Below, piece by piece: positions 48,122 to 60,176 of a stretch of 64,000 nt of DNA; within the stretch, counting starts at the first letter, position 1; the number at the start of each line of letters is the position of its first letter. Below the pieces are notes generated by a model. The model made no database searches. It was not told the DNA's origin and was given only the letters and a program-made list of their open reading frames with translations. The translations under genes were made by a program, and so were the position numbers. The DNA comes from Brevipalpus yothersi (Eukaryota > Arthropoda > Arachnida > Trombidiformes > Tenuipalpidae): positions 56,251 through 120,250 of the forward strand of contig QZCP01000039.1 of NCBI GenBank assembly GCA_003956705.1, in the 5' to 3' direction.

Positions 48122-49310
48122 ATGTATTCCAGTGTCAAGTCTCGTCCGGTGAATAGTTCTCAACATTCATGTGATGAGATCAATTTGGCCATTTATGAAA
48201 ACTTGATGGCTCTTCGTTTCGATTTGTTTTGCAAGAAGACCACAAACGGCTTTCCATTGGCATTGTTCACCAAGTAAGTTTATTATTACTGTGAATGGAT
48301 TATGATTTGATTGATCATTCGCTTAATTTTTCTTTTCTAGAGATATTTTTATGAAATCTAATCAGAAAGGCTTCGAAGCAGTGGTTTTTTCTCACTGGAG
48401 ATGATTTTCAGTGAGAATGTACGGAAGCAGTACAGATCATGTTATCCATGTCTTGATAGAGAACAGCAGTCAGAGTTCCGAAAAAATACAATATCGTTGT
48501 TAAAAGAGCTGGAGAAGGTTTGTTGAGAGTAATCCGTTTGTGATGTATGATTAATTTCTTCTCCTCATTCCAGAAGTCATCTGCTTTGAAGTTTGCCCAA
48601 ATTTGTGTTCACCAGTACTGTGAAGATAATTTTTGTGTGTTACATATTAAATCTCACCAACTATGCTCTGAGTAGATTCATTCAGAATCATTCAGCGAAA
48701 GCTGACATGGATTCACCAGATTCCTCCTCAGAACAATCGTTAGATCATGAGTTTACTAGAAATGAAAAGTTCTCATCTTGCCTGATGTCTCTCGAAAGTA
48801 AACAGAAGAGGATAGATTACCTTACGAAACGGCAAGGATCACTGATGGAACAGCGCAGTGACACCGACAATGAAATCGATTCATTCATCGTGAGAGCCAA
48901 ACAATTTGTTCCCGATGACCGTGATAACGTTGAAGAATCGTTAAAGATTGAGGTATTGAGGAAGAAAGCAGAAATGTCGCGTGAAGAAAGTCAAATTTGT
49001 ACATTGGCTTCCAGAACACATGAAAAAATTAGAGAACTGTAGAGTGTTCTAGATAATATTACCAGCAAACAAAATGAATAAAAGGAAATAATTTTCGCTG
49101 GACACTCAGCTGCTTCCATCCAGCAATCAAAACTTCTCTGATCACTTTTCGAGAAATAGATTATGGCACACAATACTAGTTCTGGGTTAAAATGTACACC
49201 GAAACTAAGAAAATTGAGTTTTTGAATACACCAACCGATAAAGTTAGAAAAAATCTTCAAGGATTTTGATGATTCCAACTTAAAAATATCTGCTTTTTGA
49301 TTCAAAATGA
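48122..49310 (+). pseudogene. HAUS6-like (augmin subunit 6) copy, interrupted by frameshift and stops
   Basis: HAUS6 is a subunit of augmin, which recruits gamma-tubulin to spindle microtubules. Exon 1 (48122-48273) reads NLMALRFDLFCKKTTNG, ending LFTK. A GTAAGT...TTTTCTAG intron follows, then exon 2 (48341-48517): DIFMKSNQKGFEAVVF, a break, then RSCYPCLDREQQSEFRKN. This follows the HAUS6 N-terminal pattern (D-x-F-x-x-x-N-x-x-x-F ... FRxCxPxxDxxxxxEFRK). A one-base change in the T-run at 48385-48390 breaks the frame. A third exon after 48573 continues with PKFVFTSTVKII in a shifted frame, then a coiled-coil-like region to TAG at 49040. The same frame meets TAA at 49079 and further stops. Introns remain, so this is not a processed copy. 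It is either a decaying duplicate or a real gene with sequence errors. Confidence 0.6.
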
Positions 49311-49554
49311 CAAGATATATGTGTAGAATAAATTATATATCCACTATATTTTGTTTGAAACTCAAACAAAATCTCAATTGCCTCACTGAATTCTCTCCAA
49401 CTTCCCTTTAAGATTAGAAGAATGTGCTCAAATTTTGATCCTAGACGATGAATAAAGTATGCAAGATATTTTTCATAGAAACAAGATGTACAAAAAGTTC
49501 AAAGACAAGAATGAAACGAGAGTGTTTAGCGAAAATATCGTTCATTTCTCTGGG

Positions 49555-49735
49555 ACCGATGCTGGCATCTCATGGAGTGTTGTTATCTGGTCAAAGAAAA
49601 TAATCTTTTCCTATCCGACATCAGAGGTCGGGACAGCATTGGCCATAAAATTCACGCCCCTCTTGTCTTGAGGAAGAGTTCATTTAATTTCTTCAAGAAA
49701 ACTGAAAAATTACAAAGAATTTGCTTGAATTTTGG
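49555..49735 (+). repeat. duplicated segment, copy B
   Basis: Second copy of the segment at 45871-46065, same orientation, 3.7 kb away. The two copies bracket the two broken coding regions. Copy B lacks a short stretch present in copy A after GAGGAATAGTT. Confidence 0.8.
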
Positions 49736-49857
49736 ACATTTTCCTGTAGAGACAAGTATTCTAGAGGAATTAAAATGAAGCATAATTTTCCCAATACAAA
49801 TACGACCTCCTTGGAAGTTTCTCCGATAACAATGACTATTCCTATGAAATTCCATAA

Positions 49858-50013
49858 GTTCTGACCAGACAAATCGAGGCTATCAATCTCAGATTGACCT
49901 CATTACTTCGGCAAAATTGTCAAAATTTTGATAAGCTCTCCGAATTCATCAAATTGCCAAATCAAGTCGTCATGTCGTCCAATAATCTAGATTTCGACAA
50001 ACATTCACGTTAG
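49858..50013 (+). pseudogene. coiled-coil-like coding fragment
   Basis: About 51 stop-free codons with no ATG. They read LTRQIEAINLRLTSLLRQNC then FDKLSEFIKLPNQVVMSSNN, with heptad-spaced hydrophobics, ending at TAG 50011. It looks like a leftover exon. It may be the continuation of the HAUS6-like copy, whose family is coiled-coil in its middle part, or part of another decayed gene. Confidence 0.35.
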
Positions 50014-50799
50014 ACCAAAATTTCAGGACCATTCTGAAAATGTTTCGAGCACAATTCAAGAGATGGCAGACAGATCACGTAAAATATTGATATCAACTTG
50101 GAGAACTCGATTCCAGAACTTGTGACTTGCCCATTGGTCATTGATTCTAGAATAGTGCATGATACAGGGTATGTATATTATATGTATATGTTGAATTTTT
50201 ATAGGCTAGAATTGAGATCCACTATTTTTCATTGGATGGCTTTCTCTATCCACTCTATTTCTCTCTGTTCGCATGGGCATCGCAGTGACACTTATTCATG
50301 GAGAGCAATTCGAAATGAATAGAAACGATGATAGTGTATGTCAAATGCCGATATTGGACAATTTTTGGGACCAATGAGTCAGGGGGTGTCGGGAATATGT
50401 GATAGATTTTTGTATAATTAAAGAAATGGCCTGCCTTCAATGACGAGTATCCATATAAGTAGAGAGTTTCATGTGAAAGGAAACATTGATCCTGACTTGA
50501 AGAGTGATCAATCTGATGGGAAAAGAGAAAGAGAGAACACGAGAGTATTGAACAAGGATGGATGGAGAGCGGTATGATGGATGAGTTTTTATAAAGTTTC
50601 GATACGAAATGAGAAAAAGAGATAAGTTGTAAAATAACGGTACATATAGTGGCGGGAAAAGTCAGTGAAAGAGGTGTTAAGAAGATGAAAAGTGTGAAGA
50701 AAAAGACAAAATATGCTTTACACTCGAGTCACAACATTAATTCTCATATTTTTGAAAGATAGAGAGGAGCAAAAAAAGTTTGCCAAAGGGATACTCTCT

Positions 50800-50804
<5 letters not shown>

Positions 50805-50860
<56 letters not shown>
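50805..50860. repeat. (CT)n microsatellite
   Basis: About 28 CT units. Confidence 0.95.
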
Positions 50861-50865
<5 letters not shown>

Positions 50866-52194
50866 ATGTGATTTGAGGGATGATCTATCTCGATATCACT
50901 TCCTTCAACCATTACCACCTTTGTCAATATTCTGGACGCTGTTCGCTGACTCAAGAAAGCATTTCATCTTCCATGAAAATTTTTTTCCTTCATTTTCTCG
51001 AGGTGATACATGCATAACACAGTAACATCAACCCCTGTTCCATGCTCTCTTGAGTCTCTCTCCTCCAATACACACTAATATAACTCGCACGGACATGTAG
51101 AGAGAGAGAGAGGAAAGCAAATCACACTTGGTGCATTTATTTTCATCAACTTTTTCTGACAGCATTTTTTTCATAAATTTCATATCAAAACCTATGAAAA
51201 ATTACCAAAAAAGCTGATGGAATCTAAGTGATTCCAAGCGAACCTTCCACAGCTCTTTCTCTCTCCCTTGATCTCTTTCTGCTTCTCTCTCTCTCTCTCT
51301 CTCTCTCTTTCTCCTCTGGTCTCTTTCGAAGACTTTCTCTTTCAACTCGTTTCTCCTGCGACTAGTCCAGAATTTTTTTCGAATCTGTTATATTACTTTG
51401 TCCTCAGCCATTCCTTGCATACTCAAGGAAAGGGCTTATGACATGCCTGATCATGTCTCCAATATGCTCATCATATTCCAACTGCATCTCCTCATTTCAC
51501 TGTCTGATTCTGATCCCTACCCTTCTTCTTCATCTTCCCTTCACAACCCCTCTTCTCTTTCAAATGCTTTTTAACCGGAATATAAAGCTCATTCCATGGA
51601 TAAAAAAAGAAGAGAATAAAGGATCCATGGAAGCAAAAAACTTTGTCCAAAAATGATACAGCACGGAGAATCCAAGATATTCATGTCATCCTCCTCTTCC
51701 TCCCCTTTCACCATGGACAACTTGTGTACCTCCTCCAGCTTTGTCTCTCTCTCTCTCTCTCTCTCTTTCTACCCCAATTTCACTCTTTCTCTTTTATCAC
51801 TCACTCACCACACTCACAGTCCAAACTCTCTCTCTCTTCTCTCTTCCTGCATCCCTTTTTTCATCCTCCTCTCATCTCTCTGTTTCGCTTTCACATCTCT
51901 CACTCTCCTCCATCTCTCTATCTTCCATGGTGAGACGTTGACTGTCATGAAACAAGGGGTAAAATGCATGATGGACCATTGAGGCTAATATAATCCATAA
52001 TGTATTTAAAGTTGACTGCCTTCAAGCAACTTAAATGATGAGGAAGAAGATGAGGCACCAGGGAGAGAGAGAGAGAAAGAAAAAAGAAAGAGAGAAATGT
52101 CGCCGATGCAATCTTCTTCATCTTTTCTCTTCCATTTTGCTTCTCACTCACTCTCTCAACTCTCTCTTTGCTCCAATTCATCCCAGCTCTTTTT

Positions 52195-52197
<3 letters not shown>

Positions 52198-52243
<46 letters not shown>

Positions 52244-52246
52244 TCT
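52198..52246. repeat. (CT)n microsatellite
   Basis: About 23 CT units with one extra C near the end. Confidence 0.95.
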
Positions 52247-53670
52247 GGATGAGCTTCACCATCACTACTATGCTTTATCCTTCTCATGCTGGCATCCATC
52301 AGAAGTTACAGAAACGTCAAAAAAGTTTGCCTTGGAAGATGAGAAAATATGAAAACGACAAGTGAACACATATCCTTTCACTTTCATCTTAGCAGCCAAA
52401 TTTTATCTCTTCTCCTGCCCCCAAGTGCACACAATTCTTACGTGTCCTCCATTCGGGTTGATGATGACATGGATGATAAGAATTCTTTCGTCCATTCATT
52501 GATTCAATGGCTCATGATCATTCATTGATTCTATTATCTGCCATGAAATCCACTACAATAGGTCCTCCGTTTTTGGAGACTGTGAAGAGAAAAAATTCTC
52601 AGAATCTCAAATAGTGACCAATTTTTAAAATCATTTTGAAAAAGGGGAAAATAAAAGAAGAAGAACAGACTAGTGAATGACAAGGTAATACTAGAAGATT
52701 GACTCGGTGTTATAGCTGGGAAGAGAAAGCGAGAAAGAAAGCGAGAGAGAGAGAGAGAAGAACTGATAAAGATGAAAATTGGATCATTTTCAGCCCCCGA
52801 AAGGCAGCTTCACCCTGTGGGCTTGTTGATGCACTAGATTAAGGTTTTGAAGCAAGTCCGGGGAGTGGAAAATGTGATACTGATTCCATTGAAAGTATTT
52901 TAAAAGGCGAAGAGCTTTTTTGAGGATATTTTACACACTTTTATCCCAAATACTCCTCTGCAAAACACATAGACAACAATGGTGGGCCACAAATTTTCTC
53001 CTTTTTGCACCATTTTGCTCTCAATCTTGTGGGCGAGCTTTGAAATTGAATCTGCACACACACACATTCACACACCAACACATTTTCTCTATTGTAAAGT
53101 ATAAACATGGATAAAAGTTACTCGATTTGTTTCTCGTGCATCACACCGTTTTGGTGGCTAGTCTTCTTGGCCATTCAGTAGAAGATAGGTGCATTGTCTG
53201 TTGAAATACATTCCCTCAAAATTGCTCTCGATTGAGTGCACTTACATGTGTATTGATGGTCACAATTGGACTTATCAGTAACCTAAGGTATATTGATGTG
53301 AGAGTTTCGAATTCTTAGAGGACTTGAGTTTCTTTACTTCATGGGAAAAGTTCATAACTTCTTAGCAGAAAGATTCAACATCTCATCTTCATAGCTTTCA
53401 CTACAATGATTGCTGCCCATTCCTCCGATATTCTGATATTTTAGGATCAATTCATATTTGAGATGAAAAATTGAAAGAATTGGATAATATGCGCTGAACA
53501 CAATCGAGAAAAATAGAGAGAATACAGAACGGAGATAAAATTGTGATCGATAGTAGCCGGTGTTAAGTAATAGAAAAAAACTGAGTTCTAAAGAGTGATT
53601 TGCAGTTGATGATTAAAGCTGATTCTCTTTCTGCAAGCCATTGGATATTTTATTCCCATATTGCAAGGAG

Positions 53671-53673
<3 letters not shown>

Positions 53674-53731
<58 letters not shown>
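53674..53731. repeat. (GA)n microsatellite
   Basis: About 28 GA units. A shorter GA array lies at 54041-54076. Confidence 0.95.
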
Positions 53732-53734
<3 letters not shown>

Positions 53735-54035
53735 ATACTTTCACCAAATCAGGCTTGTGTCTAATGGCTGTGGGCTGCTGTTGATGTGCACAATGATGAG
53801 TGGAAGCACGGAAGAGGAATTAAAAAAAAGGTTTCATAATTAAGCAAGCATCAAGAGACATGAAAAGGGAAACGTGGAGAGAGAGAAAGCAAGAGAGAGA
53901 GAGAGAGAGAAGAGAAAAAATCGAAATGAGATGCGAAATTACTCAGATTAGGTAAGGCCGCTGATTACTAGCCCCAGCAAGCTCAGGCAACATTTGATCT
54001 TTTCCAAAAAGTATGGCAAATGTGAATTGCAACAT

Positions 54036-54079
<44 letters not shown>

Positions 54080-57000
54080 AAAACATAGCCTCTCATTTTC
54101 TCTTCACATTGTTTCCAATTGCAAAGCCCAATGTGCATGCAAATCGGCTGAGAAAATTCATGTCAAATACACGCAGAAGTAGTAGATGTAGCCAGATGAA
54201 TCAAAAATTGTTCCATCTCATCATTTCAAATTCTCTCTCTCTCTCTTCCTCTCTTCCTCTCTGTAAGTATGAGAACATGAATTCCATGTTCCCAACATTT
54301 GACTCACATTTTTGCACCTTTCATTCATTCGGGTGTCTCCATTCATTTGAATGAGAAGTTTGAAAGAGAAAAAAAAGGGAGAGTGAAAAGTGAGAATTGA
54401 GGCCATCCAAATGACCGGTGAAAAGTTTCACGAATGTACCGTTATGTGAACAGTTGGTATAAATGGATAGAAATATGATGTCCCCTAAGTTTTCACGATT
54501 ACACAAATTTTAGAGAGGAGATCCGTTAGGTTGAGAAAAAAAGTGGATTTAGTAAAATATTGATGATGGGCCGCGTTAAAAAAAACTGGCCGGAAGTGGG
54601 AGTCAATTTTGACCATGTTATTTTGGCTGATGTTTTTTAACATCCATTTTCTTCTTCCCAAACTCTCCTCATCTTCCGTCTTCTCCTTCGCCTCCTCCTA
54701 CCTCTCCCACTCCTCCAGCCCAAATGATGATCATGATGGTCGATAATACAAGCAACAAATTTTTGACCGATTTGCATAGAAGTAGTAGTAGTAGTAGTTC
54801 TAGTAAAATTTCATAGATTTTCTAAAATGGCAAACCTCGAAATAAAAATCAGGTCGAGTGGCCACAGAAGGTAGACTTCAATGTTTTTCTGGCCATTCTG
54901 TTCTCTCTCTTCCGTTCTTTTTTCCACTTCCATTTCCGAGGCAAAAATAAGAATTACTTCTAGTAAAGTGATGAGCACGAAACACGGATCAAAGAGATGA
55001 GAAAGAAATTCACTTTAAAGCAAATGTTTAGCATCTTATTTCATATGCACAAGCGACCAGAGTTCTTTGGGGGAGGCTGGGGGTGGTTGAGGAGAGAAAT
55101 ACATAGAGGGTGGCAAGGTAATAATAATGGTCCATGGTCCATAGGCCAAGGGAAGCTGGAAGTTCTTTCTTTTTGGTGGCGTTTTTATTCCATCAAGGTT
55201 CGCGTTTGGTCCTCTCATTTTATTTTCATCACACACGAGTATATGGCGAGCACATATCTGTATGTGTGTGTGTTTGGGTAATATATTTTAAAATGCAAAC
55301 ATTATCCACATATATGATGTCGAATTAGAAGCTAAAAGAAATCTTTCTCAACCCACTATGGTCACGAATCGATTAAAGTTGGCTCTTCCACGGCTAAATA
55401 CGGAGAAAAAATTCTGGTCGAAATTTCGGATTGTGAATGTTTAAATAAGAATTGAGGATCAATGTCCATCGGAATATTTATACAGTGTTATACTGAGAAT
55501 ATTGTAATAATGATGCTTTTCACTTTCCCTGCTAGCATCCACTCATTGAGCTAATCAACGCTCGTAAGTGTGAAAGTTTCATTTTTATTATTAATAAAAT
55601 TATCGTAAAGAGCAAAATTTTGATTCAATAGATAACATAATGTGATACGGTTTGTTGACTGTCAATTGTTTTTCAACTTCCTTCACTTTCCCTTTCATCA
55701 AGCTCATAAATAAAAGGAATTTAAAAATACATAATACGCGTTCCTATCCTTGGGCATAGAGTCGAATCTTTTTCTGACTAGTTGAGTCCAATCATGCTGT
55801 TCTCTCTTTTTTTCAACCACCAAACTACCTCGAATCATGATAAAATGGCGTTAAAATATCGACCACAGGGCATGGAGAGGGCATCATAAAATTCAGTGTT
55901 GCGTGATATACGATTGGATAGAAAAACTATCTGAAATAGAGAGAAACTCAGTGGTGGTTAGTATATGATGGCCATTGAGAGTGAAGTAAAAGCAATTCAC
56001 TCACATTTCAATTGATTTGCGCTATTTTTATGATCATTTATAGCTTTTTGATTTGATTTTGAGTATATTTTCTTTCACCAATAACCACCTTATGCCTGTC
56101 ATCACACAGCACTGATGGAGTGATGATGATAGTGTATTCCAAATCTGAAATCTTTAACAGAATGTACCTGTGTTGGATGCTGTGAAGAAAAAAGTGTTTT
56201 TGAATCTTATGTTTATTGATTGAATGATTTGGACACGAGAATAAGATAAACGGAAATATCTGCCATTCAAAAAGCTTATGGTCATGTTGTGGGTACTTTG
56301 TTCATCATGTTTGTCCATGGAAATGATCTTGATGATAGAAAATGGTACAACAACAATTCTACTTATAGATATTGATTCCGTTCTCCTGAAATCAGAGGAA
56401 AAGAAGCGAACCAAAACATCAACATGATCCTATGGAATGATGATGTGAATCCATGAATAGGGAAGAAGTGCGTGTGTGTATATATATTGAGAGTGGAGAA
56501 ATTTTTTCCAGATTATCGTGAGAAAATCCGCTATCTTGAAATGATTAATGAGAATTGACTTTAAAATGACAGTGAATCGAAGATGAAGATACACCGAGTG
56601 CTGGCAAAACAGTACCATAGGAATGATGATAATTATATATATTGAATTCTGTGTGGATGCTTAGAGGAAGAATATATATATGTGTGTCTGTGTGATACGA
56701 ATGTTGAAGAGGAGAAAAGAAGAAAGATGAGATGAGATGGATAAATAGAAAAAAAATGTGAAACATGGAAAAAAAATGTGCAGTCAAAGTGTTGAAGAAG
56801 TGCGAAATGTGTTCACCAAAAAAGAATGAGATGATGAAATGTGTGAAAAAAGAGAGAGATGATACATTATTCCAGAGAAGAGACATCATTTTTCTTATGC
56901 TTACTGGCCTCCATCGAAGAGAGAGAGAGAGAGAGAGAGAGACTTATTGAAGTCCCTGTGGAACAAGATACAGGAGTGTGGATTTTTGTTGTATCATTTT

Positions 57001-58132
57001 GAAAGTTTGATTTCACAGAAATAGAAGAAAAGAGAAGAAAAAAAAATTCGAAACAATCCTGTGGGGAAGGAGATGAGAAAGAAGCGAGAAGGTGGATGAT
57101 GGCAATAGTATTACCAATATTCTTCCAATAATCTGAGGATCCATTGAGTGGTGTCATGATGACAGATTCCAATTGAAAGTGAATTGAAAGTGTGTGTGTG
57201 AGAGAGAGAGAGAGAGAGATGAAGAAGTGACAAAGGAATAGGATAAGAAGAAGGGGAAAAGATTCGCTTATGCAAGAATCCTCTCTATGATACAAACTTG
57301 CCCCGCAGAATGCAAAACTCGCCATCAATTCGGTTGTGGACCAAGAGTTATACTCTTTCCAGTTGTGTTTCCCTTTGAAAATAAAATTGAACCCCATCTG
57401 AGAGTCCAAAATCAGAAGGACCACAAGGGTAACGGTAATGCGTTTGGGCGAGTGAAATAAAATTTCAATCCATGGCCTGGAGTGGACTCAAATAGGGCTC
57501 ATATTCAAGAGAGAGAGAGAGAGAGAGAGAGGACAGTACAGTTAAATCGGCAGCTGGTCCGGTGGGAAGCACGAAAAAGTTTTCCTCTCTCTCTAAGTTT
57601 CGGACTCGCTCTCAGCATTTTCAACAGTGGGCAAGATCAGTGGGCCAAAATATCTAGGCCAATGTCGATTCAGTGTGATGATTATTGTGAGCACCCCAAA
57701 AGAGTGTTCACATGTAGCACACACACACATACATACACACAGTGACACACTCATGTACACACGCTGTATGGATGCGGACTGGAAGCTGTACACTATGGAG
57801 GATCAAGGATTGACCAATAGAGAGTCGAGACCATTGTGTTGATCCAGTGAGTGAAAAAACGATTGACCATCCAGCGAGCAGCATCTGTATTGTACATGCT
57901 ATATGTAGGTCCACAATTGAGCATGGAAAGTTTGACACTTACACACACTTACTCTACTTTGCTCTGTATTCTAGTGTCCCGATTGTGGACTCTCGATTAT
58001 ATAAAATCTAGGATAAGGAGATACAGAAAGAGAACAAAAATTTTCCAACAAGCCTGCCAGCAATAGAAGCGAATGAATTGACCTCATTTTATTCTACTGT
58101 GACGGATTTTTGAATAGTTTGCAACTTTTTTT

Positions 58133-58135
<3 letters not shown>

Positions 58136-58194
<59 letters not shown>
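58136..58194. repeat. (CT)n microsatellite
   Basis: About 29 CT units. Confidence 0.95.
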
Positions 58195-58196
<2 letters not shown>

Positions 58197-59713
58197 ACTA
58201 CTTCTCTTGTGTATGGTAAGTTTAACCATCGATATGGTAAAATCAAATGATGATCAAAGCAAAACATAAGTGAGAGAGAGAAGGGAAGAGGAAGAAAAAA
58301 GATGGAAAAAGGGCCACCAATTTGCGTGGATGAAGATCGGGGTGAAGCCCGACCCGAGGATCAATTGTGGGAGAGATTGTTCACAGTGAGCTTTGGGTGG
58401 CGGAAGGCTCCGAGCCTAGGGTGACTATGCGTATGTGTGCGAGCCTGGGCTATTGAGATGAAAAAGTAAGACGTTAGGCAACAAGGGATGCAAAAAAAGC
58501 GATCATCAGAGGATGGATGATCCAGAGAAGAGGACAAGGAGGTGGAGAGAGAGAGGGAGGAAGAGAAGGATGGAAGGGGAAAGAAGGAATTAAAATGAAT
58601 CAGGCTTTCGAAAAAAAGAGAGAATGAAAACGGAGGGAGAATGAAAGTAAATGAAAAATGGATGATAAACAGAAGGGTAAAAAGTGGAAAGTGATGGGAA
58701 GAGAGAGAGATGTGAAAGTTGTATGCTGACTGGAAGAGAGAGAGAGAGAGAGGCCACCCGGAATCTGCTTGGGCACTGAGGTTAATTTCCCCTAGGAAAT
58801 CAATGGGATTGAGCTTTTGTTTATCTTTTTCAGTCTCTAATTTACTTTTCGTCGCTCAAGATGACGCTATTTGAAAAACTATGGGATTCAAAGTCAGCGA
58901 GAGAGAGAGAGAAGCAAGAAACAAGAGTGAAAAAGAGGGGCAGAAAAAGAGGAAGAAGGAGGAAAAAAAGAGTAAGAGGGAGGAAAAAAATTTGTTTCAC
59001 TTTAAAAGATGAGAAGAGATGAGAAGAGATGCGGAGATGATGAATGGACATTATCCACTCTTTCCTGCAACTGGGGACAGCCAATGTGATGAAATCGAAG
59101 GGTATAACTTCTTTTTTGCAATACTGGAGAGTGATTTTATCTCCTTCTAGCAAAAATTCAAATATTTAGATCAAATTCTTGGGTGAATATTCTCTTCAGC
59201 GTAAAAGAGAAGAAAAGTTTTCAAAAAAGAATCGACAAAAATTTTCATAGCAATTAGAGGGAGGAAGTCGAAAAAAATTGAGAACCCTGTAGAAAAAACT
59301 AGAAACAAATCATATTTTCTAATTACATGAGTACATACCAATTGAACATTCTAATGTACCCATAAAAATGTTTCAAAAATATGAATACATGCATACTTTT
59401 GTTCAATTGGAGTGATCCCTGTCGGAACATTTGATTTGTGTGCTCCTAGTATCCGTTATCTGAGCAATCTTGAATGTTTCAAAATTTCACTCCCATCAAA
59501 AGTGTGCCTGTGTATGTTTTTTACAGAAAAAAAATTCTCTCAAAATGATGGGTACAACAGTAGTTAGAGGTGATAAAAAAATAATTGATAACTTAATCAA
59601 AATAAGATGATAATGAAAATAACCTTCCTTAATTTGCTCATCATCACTTTGACAAAATATCTTTCCATTCAACTTTCCCACTCTCTCTCTTCCTCTTTTT
59701 AGATCTTTTCCAG

Positions 59714-59818
59714 TCTTTTCTCCAGCATCTTATTCTTCTTCCTCATCTTCTCAACTTGCTCCCATCATCATCAGCGTCATTACCTCTTCATGGACCGCCA
59801 CCTCAACCCTTTGAACAA
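59714..59818 (+). CDS. possible isolated exon (35 codons)
   Basis: A pyrimidine-rich lead and a TTTTCCAG acceptor are followed by 35 stop-free codons ending SSSASLPLHGPPPQPFEQ, directly followed by GTGAGC. Phase is 0 at both ends. A second acceptor, TTTTTAG, lies at 59702. The ends and composition look like a real exon, but no partner exons were found, so the gene is unknown. Confidence 0.3.
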
Positions 59819-60116
59819 GTGAGCTAATGATGGCCATGAATTATTCGAATTTTTTCCCCTACAATTCCTCACTCTTGTCTCACTTTAGTACTTTCATGTC
59901 ATTCTTATCTTTATCCATTTTTTCTCCCGAAATTTGAAAGGAATACAAAATCCTATTTCAGTCAATTCGACTGACCAAAGGTGGCTGATGGCACTCTTTT
60001 CCTCTCACCAATGGATGAAAAATCATTGAACCAAGCGATTTGAGTTTCCTCTTTTGAATTTTTTTTTCTGATAGCTTCCATCACAAGACTAGCCATCACC
60101 ATTTTATCTCTATTCT

Positions 60117-60176
<60 letters not shown>

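Larger units (their letters stand above)
50160..59700. other. non-genic stretch with repeats
   Basis: Apart from simple repeats, a pyrimidine-rich block near 51,240-51,930 and a GC-richer patch near 58,300-58,460, I see no gene on either strand. Open frames here are mostly Ser/Leu or Arg/Glu products of CT/GA tracts. Confidence 0.6.
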
